Part shown: in pieces, positions 42,276-51,832 of the stretch
Position numbering within the stretch: the first letter of the stretch is position 1
How the letters are laid out: each line of letters starts with the position of its first letter
NCBI RefSeq assembly: GCF_900142825.1
Contig: NZ_FRCH01000001.1
Span: 1,860,001 to 1,924,000, forward strand
Origin: Rhodanobacter sp. OK091
GTDB taxonomy: Bacteria > Pseudomonadota > Gammaproteobacteria > Xanthomonadales > Rhodanobacteraceae
Direction of reading: 5' to 3'
DNA: 64,000 nucleotides
The notes under the pieces: generated by a model
The model's input: only the letters and a program-made list of their open reading frames with translations
Databases searched by the model: none
What the model was told of the DNA's origin: nothing
Position numbers and translations under genes: made by a program

Positions 42276-43181
42276 CTACTCCTTCTTGATGGCATGCCCA
42301 CCGAACTCGTTGCGCATCGAGGACAGCAGCTTGTCGGCGAACGAATCGTCGTCGCGCGAGCGGAAGCGCTCCATCAGCGACAAGGTGATCACCGGTGCGG
42401 GTACGTTGAGTTCGAGCGCGGCGTCGACGGTCCAGCGGCCTTCACCGGAGTCGACGACGTAGGGCGCAATGCCATCCATGTTCGGGTTCTTGCCGAGTGC
42501 GTCGGTGGTGAGGTCGAGCAGCCATGAACGCACCACGCTGCCGTAGCGCCAGATCTCGCCGACCTGATGCAGGTCGAGGCCGAAATCCTGCTTGTGCTTG
42601 AGGATGGAAAAGCCCTCGGCATAAGCCTGCATCATGCCGTATTCGATGCCGTTGTGAACCATCTTGGTGTAGTGGCCGGAGCCGACTGGGCCGACCCGGC
42701 CCCAGCCTTGGTCCTTCGCTGGGGCCAGCGTCTCGAAGATCGGCCGCAGCGCCTCGACGGCTTTCTCGTCGCCGCCGATCATCATGCTGTATCCCTCCTT
42801 CAGGCCCCATATGCCACCGCTGGTGCCGCAATCGACGTAGCCCAGGCCGTGATCGGCATACAGCTGTGCGCGGCGCAAGGTGTCTTTGTAGTTCGAGTTG
42901 CCGCCGTCGATCACGGTGTCGCCCTTGTTCAGCAGCGGCAGCAGCGCGTTGACCGTGTCGTCGGTGATCTTGCCGGCCGGCACCATCAGCCATACCACGC
43001 GCGGGGTGGACAGCCCGGCGACCAGTGCTTCCAGCGATGTCGCCGGCGCAATGCCGTCGGCTTCAGCCGCCTTGCGCGCATCGGCGTTCGGGTCGAAGCC
43101 GCTGATCTTGTGGCCGCCTTTGACCAGACGTTCTGCCATGTTGGCGCCCATGCGCCCCAGACCGATCATGCCGAGTTCCAT
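42276..43181 (-). CDS. gnd: 6-phosphogluconate dehydrogenase (decarboxylating), short GndA/YqeC type
   Basis: A 301-residue enzyme that oxidatively decarboxylates 6-phosphogluconate to ribulose-5-P. The Rossmann motif MELGMIGLGRMGANMAERL is at the N terminus. The substrate loop VIDGGNSNYKDTLRRAQLYA and catalytic DCGTSGGIWGLKEGYSMMIG follow, then KMVHNGIEYGMMQAYAEG. At about 300 residues it belongs to the short, often NAD-preferring class, not the 470-residue form. The start was placed at the family Met (43181). It links the oxidative pentose route to the zwf/pgl genes 15 kb away. Confidence 0.93.
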   Translation of the reverse strand: MELGMIGLGRMGANMAERLVKGGHKISGFDPNADARKAAEADGIAPATSLEALVAGLSTPRVVWLMVPAGKITDDTVNALLPLLNKGDTVIDGGNSNYKDTLRRAQLYADHGLGYVDCGTSGGIWGLKEGYSMMIGGDEKAVEALRPIFETLAPAKDQGWGRVGPVGSGHYTKMVHNGIEYGMMQAYAEGFSILKHKQDFGLDLHQVGEIWRYGSVVRSWLLDLTTDALGKNPNMDGIAPYVVDSGEGRWTVDAALELNVPAPVITLSLMERFRSRDDDSFADKLLSSMRNEFGGHAIKKE

Positions 43182-43278
43182 AGTTGTCCTTGAGCTGAGA
43201 GAGTGCTGATGTGAAATGTGGAATTGTAGGTGCGCCACCGATTAAGCAAGCGTGACAGGTGTGATGGCCGTCAGTTCC

Positions 43279-44802
43279 TCAACGCTCCAGCCAACGGCGC
43301 AACCGTGCGCGAATACGCGGGGTGAGTCGCGTGCGATTGTAGGCATCGGCGGCGCAGCGGATCGCCTCGGCTTGCGTGGGATACGCGTGGATCACCCGCG
43401 ACAGGGTGCGCAGACCGATACCGGCCACCATCGCCAGAGTGATCTCGTTGATCATGTCACCGGCATGGCGCGCCACGATGGTGGCGCCCAGGATCTGGTC
43501 GGTGCGTTCCCTGACGTGGACTTTCACGAAGCCGCCATCCTCGCTGTCGGTCACCGCGCGATCGATCTCGTGCATCGGGATGGTGAAGGTCTTCACCGGA
43601 ATACCTTGCTGATTGGCCTCGCGTACGTACAGGCCGACGTGGGCGATCTCGGGATCGGTATAGGTGCACCAGGGGATGACCAGGTCGCTCATTCGCTCGC
43701 GGCCGCGGAACAACGCGTTCTGCACCGCGATGCGCGCCGAGGCGGTGGCCGTGTCGGTGTACTGGTGCTCCAGGCAGATGTCGCCGGCGGCATAGATGCG
43801 CGGATTGCTGGTGCACAGGAAATCGTCGACGCGGACGCCGTCGCCAGCCGCGTAGTCGACGCCAGCCGCTTCCAGATTCAGTCCCTCGACATTGGGCACG
43901 CGACCGGTACCGGCCAGGATCGCATCGACGGCGATCGTGTTGTGGTAGTCGTCACTGAGCAGGTCAACCAGCTTCTCCCCGTTCTCCACGCGCACCGCGA
44001 CGGCCTGCGTGTTCAGCCGCACCTCGATACCGTCACGGGCGAACGCATCGGAGAGGATCTGCGCCGCGTCGCGCTCTTCCCGATCGAGAAACAGCGGCAT
44101 GTCCTGCACGATGGTGACTCGTGCCCCGAGTCGACTGAACGCCTGGGCCAGTTCGCAGCCGAGCGGGCCGCCACCGATCACCAGCAGGCGAGGCGGCAGC
44201 TCGGTGAGGTTGAATACATTGGCGTTGGTCAGAAAGCCGGCTTCCCGCAGGCCGGGAATCGACGGAATATGCGGACGCGCGCCCGTCGCGATAAGAGCCT
44301 TCCGGAAGCGCAGCTCGTCCCCGTTGACCTTCAAGGTATCGGCCCCGGAAAACTGTACATTGCCGAAGAACACGTCGACCCCGGCCGCTACCAGATTGCG
44401 CACCGAATCGCCTCCGCTGATATGGCTGCGGAGGCGTCTGACGCGTTCCATCGCGGCGGAAAAATCGACCCGGATATCGTCCGGGACCTGCACGCCGTAG
44501 CGGTTCGCATCGCGCATTTCGGCATACAGCCGAGAGGTGCGGATTATCGCCTTCGACGGTAAGCATCCCGTATTCAGGCAGGTGCCGCCAAGCAGATGGC
44601 GCTCGACCAGTGCCACCTTGGCGCCGAGCGCCGCGGCGGTCTGCGCGGCAGCAAGACCGGCGGAGCCGCCGCCGACGATCACCAGCTGATAGCAGCTCGC
44701 GGGCGTGGGATTGCTCCACTCGACGGGATGTACGTTGGCCGCGCGCTCGCGCTCATACGCATCCTGCGGCGTGCGTGGCGAAGCATCGATGGGCGGCGAC
44801 AT
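43279..44802 (-). CDS. Mercuric-reductase-like FAD pyridine-nucleotide disulfide oxidoreductase
   Basis: A 507-residue flavoprotein with about 45 extra N-terminal residues. FAD-binding is YQLVIVGGGSAGLAAAQTAA, the redox disulfide is GGTCLNTGCLPSK, the NAD site is LLVIGGGPLGCELAQAFSRL, and the second FAD contact is NPRIYAAGDICLE. The dimer domain has IHAYPTQAEAIR, which provides the His-x-x-Pro. It lacks the N-terminal HMA domain and the C-terminal Cys pair of true MerA, so mercury reduction is unlikely. No mer genes are nearby. Its ATG overlaps the stop of the upstream glucoamylase-domain gene by one base, so the two are co-translated. Substrate unknown. Confidence 0.88.
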   Translation of the reverse strand: MSPPIDASPRTPQDAYERERAANVHPVEWSNPTPASCYQLVIVGGGSAGLAAAQTAAALGAKVALVERHLLGGTCLNTGCLPSKAIIRTSRLYAEMRDANRYGVQVPDDIRVDFSAAMERVRRLRSHISGGDSVRNLVAAGVDVFFGNVQFSGADTLKVNGDELRFRKALIATGARPHIPSIPGLREAGFLTNANVFNLTELPPRLLVIGGGPLGCELAQAFSRLGARVTIVQDMPLFLDREERDAAQILSDAFARDGIEVRLNTQAVAVRVENGEKLVDLLSDDYHNTIAVDAILAGTGRVPNVEGLNLEAAGVDYAAGDGVRVDDFLCTSNPRIYAAGDICLEHQYTDTATASARIAVQNALFRGRERMSDLVIPWCTYTDPEIAHVGLYVREANQQGIPVKTFTIPMHEIDRAVTDSEDGGFVKVHVRERTDQILGATIVARHAGDMINEITLAMVAGIGLRTLSRVIHAYPTQAEAIRCAADAYNRTRLTPRIRARLRRWLER

Positions 44803-46121
44803 CAGCCTGCTCCAGCGGGAATGGAATCCCGAAGCCAACCGTCGCGAAATCCCGCGCAACCCAGGCCACTGCGGATATACGGGCAGGCACGCATCAGCTG
44901 CCAGAGCAGTCCGCTCCGATGATTCTCTATCATCAGCAGCACGATGCCCTGGTCGAGGCCGTAGTGCCCCGCGGAAAACCATGCACGCCCGTCGGCATCG
45001 GCCAGTGAGGGGTTGAAGCTGCTGGCGAATCGTTCCGCGGTCAGCATTTCCGGGTAGCGCGTCATCATGTTGCGCACGTCACTCAGAACGATCTCCGGCG
45101 CGAACGGCAACGAGGCCAGCACGGACGGCGCCGACAACGTGCCGTCGTCCGGCCCGTACGGCACGCCACGGGCGGCATAACCGAACAGGCGCCGCTTTTC
45201 GTTAGACACATCGGGCAGCTCATCGCTGGGACCGTCGCAGGCAGTCAGCCCCCAGCAGTCGATCTCGTAGCCGGCGAATCCGTGCGGGTTGCGCTGTGCG
45301 TACTCGCGCTGAATCAGCACGGCGCGTCGGCTGTTTTCGAAATAGTCCGAGCGCTTCTCGCACATGAAATCGTCGCGGATGCCGCGAAAGTCTATCCACG
45401 CGTGCGAGAACTGATGCACGAACAGCGGACCGGCATAGAGATAATCGTGGTCGTACAGGTTTTCCCACTGGTAGGTGGCTGTCCACGCCTTGTAGCAATC
45501 GCCATGGATCGGATGGGTAGGTGAGCCCATGGCCAATGCGTACAGCAGGATCGCTTCGCTGTAGCCCTCCCAGCCGTAATGCAGGAATCCGCACTCGGGC
45601 TTCCAGCCTTGCCGGATGGTATCGCCCTCATTCTGCGCCCAGCGCCAGTCGATGCGTCGATAGAGGAAATCGGCCAATTCGCGCAGCTCGGCCTCATCCG
45701 GCGTATCTGCCGTGAAATACGCACTCGCGGTGAGCACGCCGGCGATCAACAGCGCCGTGTCGATCATCGACAGCTCCGACTGCCAGACGCGGGCACCGGT
45801 GTGGATATCGAGGAAGTGGTAGTAGAAGCCCGCGAAGCCGGTCGCCGTGGGGCTGCCGCTTTGGTCGCTGTCACGGAAGAAACGCAGCGCAGCGAGGCTG
45901 CGCCGCACCGCATCCTCACGTTCCATCCAACCCCGCTCCACCGCCACCGGATACGACGTCAGCGCGAAGCCGACCACCGCGATGCTGACGGGCGAATTGT
46001 CACGAGACGTATCGGCCACGAGGCCGTTGCGCGGATTCATGTTCTGCACGAAATAATCGAAGGCGGCACGCTCCAGCCGATCGAGCAAGGCGTCGTCCGT
46101 GAGAGCGCAAAGCTGGGACAT
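44802..46121 (-). CDS. Glucoamylase-domain protein of the GH144 (beta-1,2-glucanase) type
   Basis: A 439-residue protein with no signal peptide that carries the glycoamylase (PF10091) alpha/alpha barrel. Family stretches include RAAFDYFVQNMNPRNGLVAD, FAGFYYHFLDIHTGARVW, SELSMIDTALLIAGVLTASA and FVHQFSHAWIDFRGIRDDF. CGFLHYGWEGYSEAILLYAL is also typical. This domain defines GH144, whose characterised members cleave beta-1,2-glucan. A divergent GH94 phosphorylase of the cyclic-beta-1,2-glucan type supports that substrate. I chose ATG 46121 (GGAG six bases upstream) over a GTG at 46133. The absence of a secretion signal suggests a cytosolic role on imported oligomers. Confidence 0.8.
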   Translation of the reverse strand: MSQLCALTDDALLDRLERAAFDYFVQNMNPRNGLVADTSRDNSPVSIAVVGFALTSYPVAVERGWMEREDAVRRSLAALRFFRDSDQSGSPTATGFAGFYYHFLDIHTGARVWQSELSMIDTALLIAGVLTASAYFTADTPDEAELRELADFLYRRIDWRWAQNEGDTIRQGWKPECGFLHYGWEGYSEAILLYALAMGSPTHPIHGDCYKAWTATYQWENLYDHDYLYAGPLFVHQFSHAWIDFRGIRDDFMCEKRSDYFENSRRAVLIQREYAQRNPHGFAGYEIDCWGLTACDGPSDELPDVSNEKRRLFGYAARGVPYGPDDGTLSAPSVLASLPFAPEIVLSDVRNMMTRYPEMLTAERFASSFNPSLADADGRAWFSAGHYGLDQGIVLLMIENHRSGLLWQLMRACPYIRSGLGCAGFRDGWLRDSIPAGAG

Positions 46122-46360
46122 CCGGGACTCCACGCCGGCTCAGGCTGCGGCAGTCGGTGACAGCTCGCCGCGCGGCGCGTCATGCCAGCGGTGTGGCGGC
46201 CGGCGTGCCAAAGCAGAATTGAAGGGCGCGTACTGGTCGCTTCGGTCATTCATCGCACCATCCTACTCTGCCGCAGGGTGAAGCCCAGGTCGATGCCTTG
46301 ACGTGACGGATGCCGATAGAGGCGCATGCTACCGGTTCAGCGCTAACCAACGGGACGCCC

Positions 46361-49300
46361 ATGCCATCCGCTTCTTCCCGCACCATCGACGCACGCCAGC
46401 ACGCTCTTCTCTCGAACGGCAGTTACAGCGTGATGCTGGGCAGCAGCGGCTCCGGCTACAGCCAATGGCACGATCTGGCGGTGACGCGCTGGCGCGAGGA
46501 CCCCACCGGCGACGGCTGGGGCAGCTACCTGCTGCTGCGCGATGAGGACAGCGGCGCGGCGTGGTCGGCGTCGCTGCAACCGTATGGCCATCGCACGCCG
46601 GACGATGCGGTGTCGTTCGGCGCCGGCTGCGCCAGCTTCAGCCGCCGGCATCACAGCTTGCACAGCGTGCTGGACGTGGCGGTGGCCAGCGACGCCGACA
46701 TCGAACTGCGTCGGCTCACCTTGAGCAATCACGGCGACCGCACGCGCACGTTGTCGCTGACGTCGTATGCCGAACTGGTACTCGGTCCGATCGGCGCCGA
46801 CAACGCGCATCCGGCGTTCTCCAAGATGTTCGTGCAGACCGAATGGGATGCCACGCATGGCGTGTTGCTGGCCACCCGGCGCCGGCGCGCGGGCGGCGAA
46901 TCCGAAGTGTGGGCGGCTCAGGCGTTGCAGATCGCGGGACAACCCATCGATACGGCGCCCGAATACGAAACCGACCGGGCACGCTTTCTCGGTCGCGGCA
47001 ACACGCTGCGTCAGGCACAGGCGATGCAGCCGGGCACCGCCTTGTCGAATACCAGCGGTTGCGTGCTCGATCCGATCTTCAGCCTGCGCCGACGCATCAC
47101 GCTCGGACCCAACAGCAGTGTGACCATGCTGCTGTGGACGCAGCTGGCCGACTCGCGGGAGGGCGCGCTGGCACTGAGCGCACGGCTGCAAAGTGCGGAC
47201 GTGGCCGAGTCGCTGTTCGCCGGTGCGGCGAAGCACGCCGAAGCCGAACAACAGCGGCTGGGCATCGGCGCCGCCCTGCTCGCACGTTTTGCGTACTGGA
47301 TGAGCGCCATGGTGCGCAGCGATCCAGGCCAACGGCCGGCACCGGATGCGCTGGCGTGCGGCCGCGGTGGTCCACCCACACTGTGGACCGCCGGCATCTC
47401 GGGCGATCGCCCGATCGTGCTGTTCCGTCTCGGCGGCGACGCCGGACTGCCGCACGTGCAGGAGCTGCTATTGGCGCAGCACTATTGGCGCAGTCAGCGG
47501 CTGGCCGTCGATGTGGTGCTGCTGAATATTGCCGATGGTGCCGACAGTGCCGATGGCGACGCACTGCACAGTGTGCTCATGGCGCTGACGAGCACGCAGC
47601 AAGCTCAGCTGAAATCCGACGACCGGCTGCCCAAGGCCGAGCTGTTCGCACTGCGCGACGATGCGATCGGCGACGACTTGCGCAACGGCCTCCTGACCGT
47701 CGCACGGGTCGTGCTGGACGATGCCGCGACGGAGCCTGTTGCCGCGGAACCCGCACCGGCCGCCATCGCACCGGCGGTCATCCGCGCGAGTACGCCGGCT
47801 TCCGCGGCGGCCGCGCCCATCATCGGCGAACTGGAATTCGCCAATGGCATCGGCGGATTCACCGATGCCGGCCGCGCCTATGAAATCAACCTCGACGACA
47901 AGCGCGGCACGCCGGCGCCATGGGTGAACGTGATCGCCAATCCCGCGTTCGGCTTTCTGGTCTCGGCCGAAGGCGGCGGCTACACGTGGTCGCTGAACAG
48001 CCAGCAGAACCCGCTGACGCCGTGGCCGAACGATCCGGTCAGCGACAGTCCGCATGACGTGCTGTATCTGCGCGACGAGGATACCGGCGTGCTGTGGAGC
48101 GCCACGGCGCAGCCGATCCGGGTGGTCGGCGCGGCCTACAAGATCACCCACGGCAAGGGTTGGACGCGTTTCGAGCATGATGCAAACGGCATCGGGCTGG
48201 AGCTGATCCAGTGCGTGCCGACGACCGACTCGATCAAACTGTCCCGGCTGCGCCTGTGCAATCGCTCGACGCGCACACGCCGGCTGTCGGTCACCGGCTA
48301 CGTCGAATGGGCGCTGGGCGCGAACGGCACCACGCCGGCGCCGTATGTGATCACCTCGCGCGATGAAAGCACCGGCGCCCTGCTTGCGCGCAATCCGTGG
48401 CGGCCCGATTTCGGCGATCGCGTGGCGTTCGTCGACCTGGCGGGAGCGCAGCATTCGATGAGCGGCGATCGCCGCGGATTTCTCGGTCCGCTAGGCACCG
48501 TCGCGCAGCCCGCCGCACTGCGTGACGACGCGCCGCTGTCGGGCCGGCTCGGTGCCGCGCTGGATCCTTGCGGCGCGCTTCAGACACGCATCGAGCTGCC
48601 GCCGAACACACAGATCGACGTCATCTTCATGCTCGGCGATGCGGCTGATGAATCCATCGCACGAGCCTTGATCGAAAAGTATCGTGCGGAAGATATCGAC
48701 AGCGTGCTGTCCGACATCGCCACGCAATGGAACGACGTGCTCGATACGGTGCAGGTACGCACGCCGGATCGCGCGATGGACATCGTGCTCAACGACTGGC
48801 TGCTGTACCAGGTGCAGGGCTGCCGGCTGTGGGCGCGCACGGCCTACTACCAGGCCAGCGGTGCTTACGGTTTCCGCGACCAGCTGCAGGACGTGATGGC
48901 ACTGTGCGTGAGCCGCCCCGATCTCGCCCGCGAGCACCTGCTGCGCGCCGCCGGCCGCCAATTTGCCGAAGGCGACGTGCAGCACTGGTGGCTGCCGCCG
49001 GGCGGCCAGGGCATCCGCACGAAAATCAGCGATGACCGGATCTGGCTCGCCTATGTCGCCATGCACTATGCCGGCGTGACCGGCGATGTCGCGGTGTTGG
49101 ACGAGGTAGTGCCGTTCCTTGCCGGCCAGCCGATTCCCGAGGATGCCACCGATGCGTTCTTCCCGCCGTCCGTCTCGGACCAGCGCGTCTCGGTATACGA
49201 ACACTGCGCCCGTGCGCTAGACGCCAGCCTCACCCGCGGCGCGCACGGCCTGCCGCTGATCGGCACCGGCGACTGGAACGACGGCATGAACGCGGTCGGC

Positions 49301-50245
49301 GAAAAAGGCCGCGGCGAAAGCAGCTGGCTAGGCTGGTTCCTGCTCGGCACGATCGACGCGTTCGCACCCTGTGCCCAGGAGCGCGGCGAGATCGAACGCG
49401 CGCAGCGATGGCGCGACTACGCCGACGATCTCCGCGCGGCGCTGGAACGTGCCTGGGATGGCCAGTGGTATCGCCGTGGCTACTATGACGACGGCACGCC
49501 GCTCGGTTCGCACGAGAACGACGAATGCCGCATCGACGCCATCGCGCAGTCGTGGAGCGTGATGGCCGGCGCCAGCGACCAGCAGCACGCGGCGCAGGCG
49601 ATGGCGTCGGTTGACCGGCTGCTGGTGGATCACGCCCACCGGATCGCGCGCCTGTTCACCCCGCCGTTCGACCACAGCACGCAGAATCCCGGCTACATCA
49701 AAGGCTACCCGCCCGGCGTGCGCGAGAACGGCGGCCAGTACACGCACGGAGCGACCTGGTCGGTCTTTGCCTGGGCGAAGCTCGGCGACGGCGACCGCGC
49801 CGCCGGGCTGTTCGACCTGCTCAACCCGATCCATCACAGCGACGGCGCCGAAGCGGCGGCGCGCTACAAGGTGGAACCTTATGTGGTCAGCGCCGACGTC
49901 TATTCCGTCGCACCGCACATCGGCCGCGGTGGCTGGACCTGGTACACCGGCTCGGCTGCATGGCTTTATCGTGCCGGGCTGGAGGCGGTGCTCGGTTTCC
50001 AGCGGCATGGCGACAGCCTGCGCATCGATCCGTGTATTCCTAGGGACTGGCCCGGCTTCCAGATCGTCTATCGATATCGCGGCAGTCAACACGTGAGCCG
50101 CTACGAGATAGCCGTGGAGAACCCGGCCAAGGTTTGCCGTGGCGTGACCCGCGTTGAATTGGATGGCCAAATGCTGACCACTGATGCCGCCATCAAGTTG
50201 CTTGATGATGGCAAGAAACATCAGTTGCACATCGTTCTCGGCTGA
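46361..50245 (+). CDS. Large GH94 phosphorylase, NdvB C-terminal-like (beta-1,2-oligoglucan type)
   Basis: About 1294 residues, no TM helices. Two beta-sandwich domains occur: one at about 10-400 (LLSNGSYSVMLGSSGSGYSQ; GSYLLLRDEDSGAAWSASLQ) and one at about 490-790 (GGGYTWSLNSQQNPLTPW; LYLRDEDTGVLWSATAQPI). The (alpha/alpha)6 GH94 domain follows, with YGFRDQLQDVMALCVSRPDL, HWWLPPGGQGIRTKISDDRI and catalytic Asp974 in GTGDWNDGMNAVG. This matches the C-terminal part of cyclic beta-1,2-glucan synthase without its membrane GT84 domain. Stand-alone relatives phosphorolyse beta-1,2-glucooligosaccharides to glucose-1-P. The start at 46361 is favoured by homology (ARQHALLSNG follows); 46310 is possible. 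Confidence 0.87.
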   Translation: MPSASSRTIDARQHALLSNGSYSVMLGSSGSGYSQWHDLAVTRWREDPTGDGWGSYLLLRDEDSGAAWSASLQPYGHRTPDDAVSFGAGCASFSRRHHSLHSVLDVAVASDADIELRRLTLSNHGDRTRTLSLTSYAELVLGPIGADNAHPAFSKMFVQTEWDATHGVLLATRRRRAGGESEVWAAQALQIAGQPIDTAPEYETDRARFLGRGNTLRQAQAMQPGTALSNTSGCVLDPIFSLRRRITLGPNSSVTMLLWTQLADSREGALALSARLQSADVAESLFAGAAKHAEAEQQRLGIGAALLARFAYWMSAMVRSDPGQRPAPDALACGRGGPPTLWTAGISGDRPIVLFRLGGDAGLPHVQELLLAQHYWRSQRLAVDVVLLNIADGADSADGDALHSVLMALTSTQQAQLKSDDRLPKAELFALRDDAIGDDLRNGLLTVARVVLDDAATEPVAAEPAPAAIAPAVIRASTPASAAAAPIIGELEFANGIGGFTDAGRAYEINLDDKRGTPAPWVNVIANPAFGFLVSAEGGGYTWSLNSQQNPLTPWPNDPVSDSPHDVLYLRDEDTGVLWSATAQPIRVVGAAYKITHGKGWTRFEHDANGIGLELIQCVPTTDSIKLSRLRLCNRSTRTRRLSVTGYVEWALGANGTTPAPYVITSRDESTGALLARNPWRPDFGDRVAFVDLAGAQHSMSGDRRGFLGPLGTVAQPAALRDDAPLSGRLGAALDPCGALQTRIELPPNTQIDVIFMLGDAADESIARALIEKYRAEDIDSVLSDIATQWNDVLDTVQVRTPDRAMDIVLNDWLLYQVQGCRLWARTAYYQASGAYGFRDQLQDVMALCVSRPDLAREHLLRAAGRQFAEGDVQHWWLPPGGQGIRTKISDDRIWLAYVAMHYAGVTGDVAVLDEVVPFLAGQPIPEDATDAFFPPSVSDQRVSVYEHCARALDASLTRGAHGLPLIGTGDWNDGMNAVGEKGRGESSWLGWFLLGTIDAFAPCAQERGEIERAQRWRDYADDLRAALERAWDGQWYRRGYYDDGTPLGSHENDECRIDAIAQSWSVMAGASDQQHAAQAMASVDRLLVDHAHRIARLFTPPFDHSTQNPGYIKGYPPGVRENGGQYTHGATWSVFAWAKLGDGDRAAGLFDLLNPIHHSDGAEAAARYKVEPYVVSADVYSVAPHIGRGGWTWYTGSAAWLYRAGLEAVLGFQRHGDSLRIDPCIPRDWPGFQIVYRYRGSQHVSRYEIAVENPAKVCRGVTRVELDGQMLTTDAAIKLLDDGKKHQLHIVLG

Positions 50246-50256
50246 CCACTCGCTTG

Positions 50257-50332
50257 TTGTAGGAGCCCACTTGTGGGCGATGCTTTTCGCTCTCTCACGG
50301 AAAGAGCATCGCCCATAAGTGGGCTCCTGCAA
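50257..50332. repeat. Inverted repeat (TAGGAGCCCRC family), copy 2
   Basis: The left arm (TTGTAGGAGCCCACTTGTGG..., 50257-50287) and right arm (50301-50332) are near reverse complements with a 13-base loop. It is the same family as 30165-30237. It lies between the convergent ends of the GH94 and ntrC genes and could terminate both. Confidence 0.85.
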
Positions 50333-50348
50333 GGGATCTCGACCGAGG

Positions 50349-51728
50349 CTAGTGGCGACGCGTACGCGAGGCGCCGAGTTTGCGGGTGAGCGTATTGCGC
50401 CCCACACCCAGTGCTTGCGCCGCGTTCTGCCGATGACCTTCGTTGGCCAGCAACGCGGCCTGCAGCAGTGTCTGATCGAGCGCTTCGCGGGCGCGGGCGT
50501 GGATGTCCGCCTCGCCCCCGGCCAGCGCCTCGACTGCCCACTCGCGCAATGCGTCCGTCCACTCGCCGCCGCTGGGCGCGTGTCCGCTGCCGCCCAGATC
50601 GGCGGGCAAAATTTCACTGCCCGGTGCGATCACCGCCAGTCGGCGGCACAGGTTTTCCAGCTCGCGCACGTTGCCCGGGTAGTCGCGCTGCGCGACCAGT
50701 TTCAGCGCCGCGCGCGAGAAACGCTTCGGCGGCAGCTTCAGCTCCTGGGCGGTCACGGCGAGGAAGTGTTGCGCCAACAGCGGGATGTCGCTGCGCCGCG
50801 TGCGCAGCGGCGGCAACTCGATGCGCACCACGTCGAGGCGATGCATCAGGTCGGCACGGAACTGTCCAGCGGCGACGCGCAGCGCGAGGTCTTGATGAGT
50901 AGCGGCGACGATGCGCACGTTGCAGCGGATCAGCTCGCGTCCGCCGACGCGATAGAACTCGCCCCCGGCCAGCACGCGCAGAAGCCGCGTCTGCAGCACC
51001 AGCGGCATGTCGCCGATTTCGTCGAGGAACAGCGTGCCGCCTTCGGCCTGCTCGAAGCGGCCGGCGACCCGGCGCGTCGCCCCGGTGAATGCGCCGGCCT
51101 CGTGGCCGAACAGCTCGCTCTCCAGCAGCTCGCTGGGAATCGCCGCGGTGTTCAATGCGATGAACGGCTTGCCGCTGCGCGCGCTCTCCTCATGCAGTGC
51201 CCGCGCGACGAGCTCTTTGCCGGTGCCGGTTTCGCCGGTGATCAACACGTTCAGGTCGCTGGCGGCGACGCGGCCGATCAGACGAAACACCTCGCGCATC
51301 GGCGCGCTCTCGCCCAGCAGCGCGTGTTCGGTCGCAATGACGTGATTGCCGGTCACGGTCGGCGCCGCCACGCTGGCCAGCGCGCGCTGCACCGATGCCA
51401 CCGCATGATCGAGATCGAACGGCTTGGCCAGGTAGTCCACCGCACCGGCGCGGTAGGCTCCCGCGGTGGTGGCCACGTCGGTATACGCACTCATCACGAT
51501 CACCGGACCGATAGCCAGCGCCTGCAGTTCGGTGAGCAAGCTCAGGCCATCCTCACCCGGCATGCGCACGTCGGTGAGCAGCAACGCGGGTCGCGTGTCG
51601 CGCAATGCCGAGCGCACGTCCGCCACCTCGCCGAACTCGCGCACCGTCAGACCGGCATCCCGCAAGGCCTCGGCCAGCACGAAACGTACCCCGCGATCAT
51701 CGTCGACGATCCAGATTTCTTCAGTCAT
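50349..51728 (-). CDS. ntrC: Nitrogen regulation response regulator NtrC (sigma-54 activator)
   Basis: A 459-residue activator. Receiver: [20 protein letters not shown] with phospho-Asp in [17 protein letters not shown] and Lys in [16 protein letters not shown]+ domain (about 140-370): Walker [16 protein letters not shown], sigma-54 contact GAFTGA in [20 protein letters not shown], Walker [14 protein letters not shown]. The C-terminal Fis-type HTH ends with [20 protein letters not shown]. It activates nitrogen-assimilation promoters with RpoN. The start at 51728 begins the receiver; the frame is open 32 codons upstream without homology. It lies 104 bases after ntrB. Confidence 0.95.
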   Translation of the reverse strand: MTEEIWIVDDDRGVRFVLAEALRDAGLTVREFGEVADVRSALRDTRPALLLTDVRMPGEDGLSLLTELQALAIGPVIVMSAYTDVATTAGAYRAGAVDYLAKPFDLDHAVASVQRALASVAAPTVTGNHVIATEHALLGESAPMREVFRLIGRVAASDLNVLITGETGTGKELVARALHEESARSGKPFIALNTAAIPSELLESELFGHEAGAFTGATRRVAGRFEQAEGGTLFLDEIGDMPLVLQTRLLRVLAGGEFYRVGGRELIRCNVRIVAATHQDLALRVAAGQFRADLMHRLDVVRIELPPLRTRRSDIPLLAQHFLAVTAQELKLPPKRFSRAALKLVAQRDYPGNVRELENLCRRLAVIAPGSEILPADLGGSGHAPSGGEWTDALREWAVEALAGGEADIHARAREALDQTLLQAALLANEGHRQNAAQALGVGRNTLTRKLGASRTRRH

Positions 51729-51832
51729 CGCTTGTCTCGATTGGCGTCTTCCCCTGCGTGCAGAGAGAGGTTGTGAAGGGGTTGCCCGGGCCACAGAGCA
51801 AGATCCGGAACGAAGAAATGCCACGCGCGAAA

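Noticed and set aside
43279..44802. A mercury-resistance gene (merA)
   Set aside because: The protein lacks the HMA domain and the C-terminal cysteine pair, and no merR, merT or merP is nearby.
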